Positions 17,217 through 26,034 of a stretch of 64,000 bases of DNA are shown in pieces (position 1 is the first letter of the stretch; every line of letters begins with the position of its first letter). The notes under the pieces are model-generated. The model was not told where the DNA came from. It ran no database searches and worked only from the letters and a program-made list of their open reading frames with translations. The translations under genes and the position numbers were made by a program. Source of the stretch: Bin80 sp965215475 (GTDB lineage: Bacteria > Bacteroidota > Rhodothermia > Rhodothermales > Bin80); assembly GCA_965215475.1 (NCBI GenBank), contig OZ244061.1, forward strand, positions 2,046,001-2,110,000. Direction: 5' to 3'.

Positions 17217-19139
17217 TTATACATCCAAGGTAGCATAGCGTGCGTTACGCTCTATGAATCTGCGGCGTGGCTCTACCTGATCCCCCATCAGCGTTGAGAA
17301 AATTCGATCTGCGTGCACTGCATCCTCAATCGTTACACGCTTTAACTGGCGCATTTCTGGGTCCATGGTTGTATCCCATAGCTGTCTTGGATTCATTTCC
17401 CCCAGTCCCTTATAGCGCTGGATTACTACTTTACTGTTACCCGTCTCCTGCATTTCTTCGATCGCTTCGCGGAGAGCCTCATCGGACCAGCAGTACTGCT
17501 CCTTTTTACCCTGTTTCGCTTTGTACAGTGGTGGCAATGCAATGAACACCCGACCGCTTTCAATTAACGGACATAGATGACGATAGAAGAAGGTCAAAAG
17601 AAGTGTTCGGATGTGAGCACCATCTATATCTGCATCCGTCATCAAAAGGATCTTGTGGTACCGTAGCTTCTCGAGATCAAAATCCTCTTCTGATGTGGCG
17701 ATCCCCGTCCCCAGTGCTGTGATAATATTCCGGATTTCCTCATTTTCCAGCACCCGATCTAAGCGTGCTTTTTCAACGTTGAGGATTTTTCCCCTGAGCG
17801 GCAGGATTGCCTGGAAGTGCCGATCACGTGCCTGTTTGGCAGAACCACCCGCTGAATCTCCCTCTACTAGATAGAGCTCACATTCTTCGGGCTTGCGCGA
17901 AGAACAATCCGCAAGCTTTCCTGGAAGCCCACCCGAAGCGAATGCGTTTTTACGCTGGACCAATGCTCGTGCCTGGCGGGCCGCCTGGCGGGCCGTAGCC
18001 GCAATCACAACCTTGTCTACAATCAACTTCAGCTCTCTGGGATGATCTTCCAACCAGTGGCCAAGCTTTTCTCCTACAATACTCTGTACCTGTCCCATCA
18101 CCTCGGAATTCCCCAGTTTCGTCTTTGTCTGTCCCTCAAACTGGGGCTCCGCCACTTTAACAGAAAGCACAGCCGTGAGGCCCTCACGAAAATCATCTCC
18201 CGCCAAATCCCCCTTAAAATTCTTAAATAGATTATTCCGCTCTGCACTACTTTTCAGCGTCCGGGTTAGTGCTGTCCTGAATCCCGAAATATGTGTTCCT
18301 CCTTCATGCGTGTGGATGTTGTTCACAAAGGAGAGTACATTCGAGGAGAACCCCGCGTTATAGCGCATGGCAATTTCAACCGTCCCCGCATCATCCTGAA
18401 AACAGATAACCTCATTATGGATCGGCGTACGTGACTCATCAAGATATTCTACAAACTCCCCAAGCCCTCCCTCAAAATAGAATTCTTCGTCATCTTGGCG
18501 ACCTGGACGAAGATCTTGTACGTTAATTTTTACTTTGGAATTCAGGTAGGCGAGTTCACGAAGACGCTTACTGATCGTATCAAACCGAAAATCACATTCA
18601 AGAAAAATGCTCTCATCCGGCCAAAAGCGAACTCGGGTCCCAGTTGTCTCACCTGGCTGCATGGGGCGAACTTTTTTCATGTCAGCGATAGGCTGACCAC
18701 ACTCATATGCCTGCTCCCACAGGAAGCCATCTCTGTATACACTTGCTTCTAATCGACGCGAGAGTGCATTCACACAAGAGAGCCCGACACCATGAAGTCC
18801 GCCAGACACCTTGTATGTCTTATCATCAAATTTGCCACCGGCATGAAGTACAGTCATCACAACCTCCAGTGCAGGCCTCTCCTGCTCTGGATGCATCCCT
18901 ACCGGAATTCCCCGGCCATTGTCTCGAACCTCAATCGATCCATCCTCACATATACGAACCTCAATATGATCGCAATGCCCAGCTAATGCTTCATCGATTG
19001 CATTGTCAACGACTTCATAAACTAAGTGATGAAGTCCGCGAAGATTGACATCCCCGATATACATAGCAGGGCGCTTACGCACCGCCTCCAGGCCATCCAG
19101 GACCTGGATATTTCCAGCACTATAATCTGATTTTTCCAT
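17217..19139 (-). CDS. gyrB: DNA gyrase subunit B
   Basis: A 640-residue type IIA topoisomerase ATPase subunit. The GHKL ATP-binding motifs are YEVVDNAIDEA, DNGRGIPV and GLHGVGLSCVNALS. The transducer domain contains the QTKTKLGNSEV switch-lysine loop, and the TOPRIM domain has YLVEGDSAGGSA and LMTDADIDGAHIRTLLLTF. The C-terminal IQRYKGLGEMNP motif is also present. Length matches the short GyrB form without the large enterobacterial insertion. With GyrA it introduces negative supercoils; no gyrA is in this window. The start (MEKSDYSAGNIQVLDGLEAVRKRPAMYIG) has the usual N-terminal arm. The downstream gene is the GT2 glycosyltransferase. Confidence 0.97.
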   Translation of the reverse strand: MEKSDYSAGNIQVLDGLEAVRKRPAMYIGDVNLRGLHHLVYEVVDNAIDEALAGHCDHIEVRICEDGSIEVRDNGRGIPVGMHPEQERPALEVVMTVLHAGGKFDDKTYKVSGGLHGVGLSCVNALSRRLEASVYRDGFLWEQAYECGQPIADMKKVRPMQPGETTGTRVRFWPDESIFLECDFRFDTISKRLRELAYLNSKVKINVQDLRPGRQDDEEFYFEGGLGEFVEYLDESRTPIHNEVICFQDDAGTVEIAMRYNAGFSSNVLSFVNNIHTHEGGTHISGFRTALTRTLKSSAERNNLFKNFKGDLAGDDFREGLTAVLSVKVAEPQFEGQTKTKLGNSEVMGQVQSIVGEKLGHWLEDHPRELKLIVDKVVIAATARQAARQARALVQRKNAFASGGLPGKLADCSSRKPEECELYLVEGDSAGGSAKQARDRHFQAILPLRGKILNVEKARLDRVLENEEIRNIITALGTGIATSEEDFDLEKLRYHKILLMTDADIDGAHIRTLLLTFFYRHLCPLIESGRVFIALPPLYKAKQGKKEQYCWSDEALREAIEEMQETGNSKVVIQRYKGLGEMNPRQLWDTTMDPEMRQLKRVTIEDAVHADRIFSTLMGDQVEPRRRFIERNARYATLDV

Positions 19140-19384
19140 AGATACCCTTGAGAGACTTCCTTGGGCGATCGCCTCTATCGTTGTCGATTAAACAGGTGGC
19201 ATCTCTCATTCCTACAACAAAGCGGGAGAGAAAACGTCGATTGAATCCGTTGCGCAAGCACGAATTGTTGATGTCAAATCTAGCGAATGGTAACATCGCA
19301 TTTCAACTGAACAATATTGGCCGATACAGTAAATTGGCATTTGTTGTATTGACATGTTGTATTGACATACAGAAGTAAAATAGA

Positions 19385-19413
19385 AAACTATTGGGAATTA
19401 TATCCATAAGTAA
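19385..19413. repeat. Left octamer duplication and 21-bp inverted repeat of the TnpB element
   Basis: AAACTATT at 19385-19392, then the inverted repeat at 19393-19413. The tnpB stop codon (19418-19420) lies just 4 nt inside the repeat. Confidence 0.88.
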
Positions 19414-20768
19414 CCAATCATATAGCTACTGATCGATCCATTTGACGGCTCTTAGGAGTTCCTGACCGAAACGCTCCTCCACGTCCAGTAGCCCCAATCC
19501 CGGAGGCCAAGATGTTTGCAGATGCGTTCAGATCCGCATAGCCACAGGCTACACACTTGAACTTGCTTTGTGTCAACCGATTCTCCTTTGCTACGCGTCC
19601 GCACTTTGAACATCGCTGACTCGTGTACTTTGGATCCACCGTGATGACCTTACTGAATTTGTACTCGCAGTAGGCATGAAACCGGCCATGGGACGCATTC
19701 TGCATTACCCGGTTCAGTCCTGCTTTTGCCTTCACATTCTTGCCCGGGTCCTCGACGGTCCCTTTTGCCGACCTTGTCATATTCTCGAGCTTCAGATCTT
19801 CACGCACCAGGACCTCCGCCCGATTTGCCAAAATCCTGCTATTGTGATGATCCCGATTCTTTCGTGAATGCTTCCGTTTCCACTTCGCGATCTTGCGTCT
19901 GGTTACCTTCGATCGCTTCGAGTCTTTCTGTTGCCGGGCCAGCTTCCGCTGATACCGCTTGATCCGGATCTCCTTTTTGTTCGGCTTCTCAATCGGAAGC
20001 ATTCCCTGTTCATTTGCTGTATCCGTCCAAGCCACGTTGTAGGTATTCAGATCTACGCCGACGGTAATCCCGTTCAAAACTTTCTTCTGTGTTGGAATCT
20101 TGTACATGACGCTCATTCTCCAATACCGCCCTACCTTCTTGACCGTGATCGCAATCGGTTCACGGTCAAGGTATGGATCGCCTCCCTTGCGCCGGAACTT
20201 CATCCAACCAATCTTTTGGATGTGTACATTATCGCCTTCAATTTTGAACGTTCCCTGAGTCGCGGTGAAGGAATCCGCGTGCGCGCTCCTTGAATGAAAT
20301 CGGGGATGACCTCGCTGCCCCTTGAAGAATCCATTCCACGCATCTGCCTGATATTTCAACGTATATCGGACAATCGCACAGGAATACTGGTCTAGCCATT
20401 CTGTGGATTGACGCAATTTGGTAAACCGCTTCCCCAGAGAAAAAAACGAGACCGAAGGCTTTGGCTGATCTGTATCTCGAACCGCATCGTATTCTTTCTG
20501 ACACTCGGCAAGAATGGCATTCCACGCAAACCGGCACGCCCCCGCGAGTTTCTTTGCCTTGTCCTGTGTCCCTGGACATAGACGATATTCCACGCCCCGG
20601 TAGGAACTACCTTGCTCGTTCTTGTTTGAATCCTTAACAGGCATGGTATCAAGTATAATTTGATATTATGATAAGCAATAGGGTAGACTCCATATCTATC
20701 CTATTGTGTCTGTTACACCCGCCACCCCAAAAAGATTCCATCCGTTGTTACTTATGGATATAATTCCC
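19393..20768 (-). mobile_element. TnpB element bounded by terminal inverted repeats and an 8-bp target duplication
   Basis: A 1376-bp unit between gyrB and hflX. Its two ends are perfect 21-bp inverted repeats, 19393-19413 beginning GGGAATTATATCC and 20748-20768 its reverse complement. Directly outside each end is the same octamer AAACTATT (19385-19392 and 20769-20776). The only gene inside is a full-length TnpB on the minus strand; there is no transposase. IS200/IS605 elements have hairpin ends and make no target duplication, so these ends look like those of a DDE-type transposon that has TnpB as its cargo. A transposase supplied elsewhere in the genome would have to move it. Confidence 0.85.
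19418..20644 (-). CDS. tnpB: TnpB RNA-guided nuclease (OrfB family)
   Basis: A 408-residue TnpB, full length and uninterrupted. After the N-terminal helical/WED part (GACRFAWNAILAECQ), the RuvC-like nuclease shows all three acidic residues: Asp in VGVDLNTYNVAW, Glu in VLVREDLKLENM and Asp in YADLNASANIL. A zinc ribbon, CSKCG and CVACG about 17 residues apart, separates the last two. Characterised TnpB proteins cut DNA guided by an omega RNA transcribed from the element's right end and reading into flanking DNA. Here only 25 nt separate the stop from the element end, so any omega RNA must overlap the coding sequence and the terminal repeat. No TnpA partner is present. Confidence 0.94.
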   Translation of the reverse strand: MPVKDSNKNEQGSSYRGVEYRLCPGTQDKAKKLAGACRFAWNAILAECQKEYDAVRDTDQPKPSVSFFSLGKRFTKLRQSTEWLDQYSCAIVRYTLKYQADAWNGFFKGQRGHPRFHSRSAHADSFTATQGTFKIEGDNVHIQKIGWMKFRRKGGDPYLDREPIAITVKKVGRYWRMSVMYKIPTQKKVLNGITVGVDLNTYNVAWTDTANEQGMLPIEKPNKKEIRIKRYQRKLARQQKDSKRSKVTRRKIAKWKRKHSRKNRDHHNSRILANRAEVLVREDLKLENMTRSAKGTVEDPGKNVKAKAGLNRVMQNASHGRFHAYCEYKFSKVITVDPKYTSQRCSKCGRVAKENRLTQSKFKCVACGYADLNASANILASGIGATGRGGAFRSGTPKSRQMDRSVAI

Positions 20769-20776
20769 AAACTATT
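20748..20776. repeat. Right 21-bp inverted repeat and octamer duplication of the TnpB element
   Basis: The inverted repeat at 20748-20768 is followed by AAACTATT at 20769-20776. It is a perfect match to the left end over all 21 positions. Confidence 0.88.
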
Positions 20777-20932
20777 CCTTCCTGAACTTGTTCCTTAGAA
20801 GAAGCTCTTCTACTTCTCGATCACCTCACTAAAATCGTACTGAAAGGATCATCACTATCTAGATCTAATGAGGAACGAGCACAAGATATATGCCCGTTTT
20901 TTCATTAGACCTGCCTACAATCAAACCATGCC

Positions 20933-22264
20933 TTAGTCCTCTCCTGAGAGCTTCTTCAATCCTCTATGAGGTGCCAAGAGGCGTGCAAGCTCGTCCATCC
21001 TGTCATTTGCAATACGAAACCGCACATCAAGGGCCTCTTTGATACCAAGCTGCCCATTACTACTCACCTTGACTAGTTGCTGGCTTAGCACCTTCCCTAG
21101 TCGCTGAACTTCTGCTAAAGTACGCCCATCAGTAACTGGAATCAACGCGGAATCTTCCACTTGTGTCCCCCGAACCATTTCTTCCACACGAGCAGTTAGA
21201 GTATTCAGGCCGATTCCGCGTAAGGCAGCAATCATGACGGCTTCTGGATAAATGCGTTGCAAAGCAGGCAGACTTTCCGAAGGGGATTCTAGTGCATCAA
21301 TCTTGTTGAAAACCAATAGGGTGGGAATCTCAAGGGCACCAATGTCCTTCAACGTTTGACGCACAATGGTCATCTGATTTTCAGAACTTGGATGCGCAGC
21401 ACTGGCTATATGAAGTAGCACATCACTTTGGCGCACTTCGTCAAGTGTACTCTTGAAGCTCTCAATCAGTTTATGTGGCAGTTTACGGATAAATCCTACC
21501 GTATCTGAAAGAAGTACGGTCGTTGAGCTGGAGAGCTGCCATTGACGTGTGGTTGCATCTAGGGTTGCAAAAAGCCGATCTTCTGCAAATACCCCACTTT
21601 GAGAGAGAGCATTCATCAATGTGGATTTCCCCGCATTCGTGTAGCCTACAAGAGCAATTCTACAATATTTTGCTCTCCGTCTTCTTTGGGTCATCCGCTG
21701 CTGATCAATACGCCTTAATCGCTCACGTAGCGTTGCTATGCGCTGACCAATGAGTCTGCGGTCGGTCTCAATTTGTGTCTCTCCCGGCCCTCGTGTACCA
21801 ATTCCTCCCTGTTGCCTTGAAAGGTGTGTCCACTGCCTTGTCAGTCGTGTACGTAAATAATCAAGTTGTGCCAATTCAACTTGCGTCTTAGCTACCGCTG
21901 TTTTTGCTCGCTTTGCAAAAATATCCAGAATAAGTTGAGGACGATCGATGAGTTTGCAACCGATCAGGCGTTCAAGATTTCGGATCTGATTCGGGCTAAG
22001 CTCATCATCAAACAATACCGTGTTGATCTTTTCTCTTTGCACAATCTCTGCAATCTCTTGGACTTTTCCCGATCCGATATACGTTGCTGGATTCGGTTTT
22101 TGCAAAACCTGCTTTATTCGACCACTAACGGATGCACCTGCCGTTTCCGCCAGTTGTGTTAGCTCATCAAGAGAATCATCTCCTCTTCGCCTTGTATACA
22201 CTGCACCTACCAGTAGGGCCGACTCTTTATCCGGCTCCCCTGTAATATGTAGCTTTTGTTTCAT
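20933..22264 (-). CDS. hflX: GTPase HflX
   Basis: A 443-residue ribosome-associated GTPase. The N-terminal HflX domain includes NPATYIGSGKVQEIA and FDDELSPNQIRNLE. A helical linker with LSRQQGGIGTRGPGETQIE precedes the G domain, which has G1 GYTNAGKST, G3 DTVGFI and G4 NKID. HflX rescues or splits stalled ribosomes, for example after heat shock in E. coli. The start is ATG 22264, 3 nt downstream of the stop of the BatA-like gene on the same strand, so the two are probably co-transcribed. The C-terminal tail after the G domain is of the usual type. Confidence 0.96.
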   Translation of the reverse strand: MKQKLHITGEPDKESALLVGAVYTRRRGDDSLDELTQLAETAGASVSGRIKQVLQKPNPATYIGSGKVQEIAEIVQREKINTVLFDDELSPNQIRNLERLIGCKLIDRPQLILDIFAKRAKTAVAKTQVELAQLDYLRTRLTRQWTHLSRQQGGIGTRGPGETQIETDRRLIGQRIATLRERLRRIDQQRMTQRRRRAKYCRIALVGYTNAGKSTLMNALSQSGVFAEDRLFATLDATTRQWQLSSSTTVLLSDTVGFIRKLPHKLIESFKSTLDEVRQSDVLLHIASAAHPSSENQMTIVRQTLKDIGALEIPTLLVFNKIDALESPSESLPALQRIYPEAVMIAALRGIGLNTLTARVEEMVRGTQVEDSALIPVTDGRTLAEVQRLGKVLSQQLVKVSSNGQLGIKEALDVRFRIANDRMDELARLLAPHRGLKKLSGED

Positions 22265-22267
22265 GCG

Positions 22268-24298
22268 TTATGGTTTCCGCCAATGTGAAGCAAGTATCAT
22301 TTCTGCAGCCAGAAGAAGAAGTGCCAGGACTAAAAAATGTCGCCAGAGCTCTATTCCCATGCGTGCCTGCCTCATCGACGTGTCGTCCTGAGAATCAACA
22401 TCCAGAAGATCAACTGGTGCGTCCAGTACTTCTTCTAAAAGGGTGGCGGCTTCTTCTGGTTCTGCATAGCTTAAACGGGATTCCTTAGGATCAAGATCAA
22501 CACTGACAAGTCGTACCGTCTGATTTTCCACCCGAACCTGCATGATCCCCGGTGAGTCTGCTTCAAATTCAACTAGGCTTGCACCAAACACCTGGCGCTC
22601 TGCTGGGATTTGCTCGATTCCATCTGGCATTTTCAATGTAATTTCCCCTTGTACCGAAGCGACTCTGATCGTTGTCTGTTCCCCAACCAGAGTTTTTTCT
22701 CCCTGCACAGAACTTCCAGCGGAAAGGTAATGCGCTGCCCTGTACATCAGTGGAACAAATAAACCGCGGACCGGCAAATCACTCCACGACAGTTCTGGTG
22801 CAACTGCTAGGAAAAAGATGTGACCATTTTTGTACTGTATTTCCTGCAGTAGGGGAGCTTGACCAAGAAGCGTGATCAAGCTCTGCTCTGTGCCAAATCC
22901 CGGCTCATATATTGCGACACGTTGAACGCGCACCGCTTCTAATCTCTGCGTATGTTCTGTCCCGGTAAAAACCCCCTCAAAAAATGGATGCTCAAAATCT
23001 GCAGCCTCTATCGAAGTTTCCCTCTCTTGAATCGATACCTGACCTGCACCGAAGGCCCCCATGAGCGAATTAACTGGGCCCGGATCTAGTCCAGGAAAAA
23101 TCAGTAATCCCCCTCCACTCTGAACATACTGATCAAGCCTGCCAATTTCCCCACTACTCAGTTCATCCGGTCCGATCAGAAAAATTGCTGAGTATGAGCT
23201 CAGGGGAGCAGCAGCTAGACCACGCTGGGGGATTTTCGTTGTCTGTAATCCATCAAATTCATTCTGGAGAGAAAGAGATAGTTCTACCTGTTTCGTCTGT
23301 GCTTGACGACCATGTATGATTAGAATCTCTCTTCGCTCAGGTACGTTGAGCGTAAAGTAACGTTGATTATCCTCTGCTAATTCATCATCCTCCGTCATCA
23401 CATAACCAGCAATCCATCCTCGCGTTTCCGCCGCTCCTCGAAGCAGTACACGGACTGGTATCTCGGGTGCAAGTGAAACGCTAGTTTGGGCAACCCGTTT
23501 GTCTTCCAGATACAAACTCACCGTGTGGTCATCAATCGCAGATATTCCATGATTGACTACAACTGCTTCAATCTCGACCGGTGTGCCTGGATCCACAATC
23601 CTGCTCGCAACCTGCACATCCGCAATTCCCACGTTGGGCATCACTTCCGTTTCACCAATGGGAATCAATACCACACGAACATCTCTCTCCATGGATGCCT
23701 GGAGAGAATCTCTCAATGTGGACTCTTGGAGATCACCCAAATAATAGATGACTCTGTTTGGATGTGTTGCCTCCTGGCTCAGGAACTCGGCTGCTTTCCG
23801 AATTGATGCGGTCGCTGATCTAGTCACATAACTTGGCTGCATTTGTATCAATTGATTGAAGTCTTGAAGCTGCTGTGCATCTGACTGCATGATAAAAACC
23901 TCGTCTCCTGTGGAAGTAGACTGCGTAATTGACTGCGCCACCGCTTTTGCCTGATCCAACCGTGTTCCCTCAGAATCTCGTTGTATCATGGACAAGGATG
24001 CATCAAGGATCAGAACCATTGAGATACTGGAATGACCAAGAAACTTTGTATTTGAGAATCCAACCAAGGTTGGTCGTGCAAACACAAATACCAAAGCAGA
24101 TAGTGCCAAGGTTCTCAGTAGAAGAAGTAACCAATTGCGGATCCGTACTCGCTGCACAGCCATTTGCTGTATGGATTGCAGCAGAGCAAGGGAGCTATAC
24201 TCCAGACGCTTGGGCCGTCGAAAATTGAATAGATGCACAAGTAAAGGGAGAGCTGCCGCGATCAGTCCCAATAAGACCAGTGGATTAACAAAAAACAT
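22268..24298 (-). CDS. BatA-type membrane protein with VWA-like domain
   Basis: About 676 residues from Met at 24298 (MFFVNPLVLLGLIAAALP). An upstream in-frame start at 24373 is possible but less like the family. The N-terminus is the aerotolerance BatA-type two-helix region ending FNFRRPKRLEYSSLALLQ, then a second helix (WLLLLLRTLALSALVFVFARP). A von Willebrand A-like domain starts at SMVLILDASLSM, with the DxSxS metal site. The middle is beta-rich, with a class I glutamine amidotransferase-like segment containing GGGLLIFPG. A C-terminal helix ends ASHWRKP. Such proteins are common in Bacteroidota and relatives. The function is not established. Confidence 0.85.
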   Translation of the reverse strand: MFFVNPLVLLGLIAAALPLLVHLFNFRRPKRLEYSSLALLQSIQQMAVQRVRIRNWLLLLLRTLALSALVFVFARPTLVGFSNTKFLGHSSISMVLILDASLSMIQRDSEGTRLDQAKAVAQSITQSTSTGDEVFIMQSDAQQLQDFNQLIQMQPSYVTRSATASIRKAAEFLSQEATHPNRVIYYLGDLQESTLRDSLQASMERDVRVVLIPIGETEVMPNVGIADVQVASRIVDPGTPVEIEAVVVNHGISAIDDHTVSLYLEDKRVAQTSVSLAPEIPVRVLLRGAAETRGWIAGYVMTEDDELAEDNQRYFTLNVPERREILIIHGRQAQTKQVELSLSLQNEFDGLQTTKIPQRGLAAAPLSSYSAIFLIGPDELSSGEIGRLDQYVQSGGGLLIFPGLDPGPVNSLMGAFGAGQVSIQERETSIEAADFEHPFFEGVFTGTEHTQRLEAVRVQRVAIYEPGFGTEQSLITLLGQAPLLQEIQYKNGHIFFLAVAPELSWSDLPVRGLFVPLMYRAAHYLSAGSSVQGEKTLVGEQTTIRVASVQGEITLKMPDGIEQIPAERQVFGASLVEFEADSPGIMQVRVENQTVRLVSVDLDPKESRLSYAEPEEAATLLEEVLDAPVDLLDVDSQDDTSMRQARMGIELWRHFLVLALLLLAAEMILASHWRKP

Positions 24299-24604
24299 TT
24301 GCGATTCCAGAAACGCCCATAAAAGCAAAAGCCCGTCTACAGCGAGCGATCGTAACGGGATAGGCTTTGGCAAACGGAAGCAATAAACCGATCACTTTGG
24401 CAAACTTAATCTACAGAACCATAGAGCAATCAGTTCCCTTTGTGCAAATTGCCGATTAACCGTTGTACTGCCTGGTCTTTATACATTTTAGTAGATTCAT
24501 GAAGAATCCATGATCCTTTATGAAATATTATACTCCTTTCCGTTGGAGTTAAACGAATTTATGCGGGCGCAATACGGCTACATATGACAATTTCTATTCG
24601 TGAT

Positions 24605-25852
24605 TTAATAGTTTGTACTGCTATGGGATTCTCCGCCCAACTCCCTCATCATCTCGTAAATTTCGTTTGCACGCCCCGAATAATATTCTAACATCTCTCT
24701 CTCCTTTTCCAGTTCTTCATAAATGGCCAGTTTTCGTTCTGCACACTCTTCTGGGGGTAGCTCCCAAACTCCTAACCCCCTCCCACAAGGATTCTGCAAT
24801 TGTCCTTGGAGGAGTTCTATGGCCCTACTTTGTTGCTCTACTCTGTATTCAAATTCTCTTGCATTACCCTCAAGTTCCGCCTGATAGGAGATCATGTCGT
24901 AACTGTTGTAACCTTGACTCGAGTACGAATTGGTGTAGCTCCGGGAGGAAGCTTCTCTTTGCTGAGAAAGAGAGTAATTGGTGTAGCTCTGAATTTCGTT
25001 TGCACGCCCCGAATAATATTCTAACATCTCTCTCTCCTTTTCCAGTTCTTCATAAATGGCCAGTTTTCGTTCTGCACACTCTTCTGGGGGTAGCTCCCAA
25101 ACTCCTAACCCCCTCCCACAAGGATTCTGCAATTGTCCTTGGAGGAGTTCTATGGCTCTACTTTGTTGCTCTACTCTGTATTCAAATTCTCTTGCATTAC
25201 CCTCAAGTTCCGCCTGATAGGAGATCATGTCGTAACTGTTGTAACCTTGACTCGAGTACGAATTGGTGTAGCTCCGGGAGGAAGCTTCTCTTTGCTGAGA
25301 AAGAGAGTAATTGGTGTAGCTCCGGGAGGAAGCTTCTCTTTGCTGAGGAAGAGAGTAATTGGTGTAGCTCTGACCTGAGTACGGATTCGTATAGCCCAGA
25401 CTTGAGTATGGGTCCGTGTAGCCCTGACTTGAGTATGGATCGGTATAGCTTTGACTTGAGTACGGATTCGTATAGCTTTGACTTGAGTATGGATTGGTAT
25501 AGCTTTGACCTGAATATGGATTGGTGTAGCCCTGACTTGAATACGGGTCCGCGTAGCCCTGACTTGAGTATGGATCGGTATAGCTTTGACCTGAGTATGG
25601 ATTGGTGTAGCTCTGACCTGAATATGGATTGATGTAGCTCTGACCTGAATACGGGTCCGCGTAGCCTTGGCTTGAGTATGGATTGGTGTAGCTCTGACCT
25701 GAGTACGGATTCGTGGAACTCTGCGATGAAGTATTTTGCCCTGAACACCCCAAAGACATGTAGTAGCAGGTCTGAGCAAATGCTGGATGAGAACTCGCAA
25801 ATGTTATAAAAAGAAATGTGGCGAGCAAAGTAAATAGATTCAGATTTTTCAT
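24605..25852 (-). CDS. Secreted Tyr/Ser/Gln-rich repeat protein
   Basis: 415 residues with a signal peptide (hydrophobic residues 5-20, cleavage after AFA at about 26). Residues 47-163 are 13 tandem copies of a nine-residue unit of the form TNPYSSQGY/TDPYSGQSY. Then come 16-residue units TNYSLSQQREASSRSY and two nearly identical copies of a 111-residue module. Each module has a Glu/Arg-rich helical, probably coiled-coil part (YQAELEGNAREFEYRVEQQ) and a pair of Cys. The low-complexity part resembles prion-like or amyloid-prone sequences. Role unknown: a surface or matrix protein is a guess. It stands alone, divergent from uvrA. Strong reading frames on the opposite strand are by-products of the repeats. 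Confidence 0.8.
   Translation of the reverse strand: MKNLNLFTLLATFLFITFASSHPAFAQTCYYMSLGCSGQNTSSQSSTNPYSGQSYTNPYSSQGYADPYSGQSYINPYSGQSYTNPYSGQSYTDPYSSQGYADPYSSQGYTNPYSGQSYTNPYSSQSYTNPYSSQSYTDPYSSQGYTDPYSSLGYTNPYSGQSYTNYSLPQQREASSRSYTNYSLSQQREASSRSYTNSYSSQGYNSYDMISYQAELEGNAREFEYRVEQQSRAIELLQGQLQNPCGRGLGVWELPPEECAERKLAIYEELEKEREMLEYYSGRANEIQSYTNYSLSQQREASSRSYTNSYSSQGYNSYDMISYQAELEGNAREFEYRVEQQSRAIELLQGQLQNPCGRGLGVWELPPEECAERKLAIYEELEKEREMLEYYSGRANEIYEMMRELGGESHSSTNY
24658..25323. repeat. 333-bp tandem duplication in the repeat-protein gene
   Basis: 24658-24990 and 24991-25323 are almost identical; the only difference I noticed is ggccct/ggctct near 24819/25152. The unit is a multiple of three and keeps the frame. 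Confidence 0.9.
25364..25714. repeat. 27-bp tandem repeats, 13 copies
   Basis: A coding minisatellite for the nine-residue units. Copies vary at Asn/Asp, Gly/Ser and Thr/Ala/Ile positions, so they are older than the 333-bp duplication. Confidence 0.88.
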
Positions 25853-26034
25853 GGGATTGTGAGATCTTGACTAATTATTTTGGTAGACTTTTCTGTTGCA
25901 TGCGGAGAAACTTCATCAAGCGCATCTCTCACTCACATGCAGTTTGTACTCTCGCATCGTCATTGCTTGCTACAGATGTACTGCCAAACGGTTCCGAGAG
26001 CAAGTTGCTTTGATGTGCGTAAAAGGTGGTTTTG

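Noticed and set aside
24613..25632. 339-codon open frame antisense to the repeat protein
   Set aside because: It arises from the tandem repeats. It has no start context, and the opposite strand has a signal peptide and sensible modules.
25364..25714. Regular 27-bp repeats as a CRISPR array
   Set aside because: The repeats are contiguous with no spacers and encode protein.
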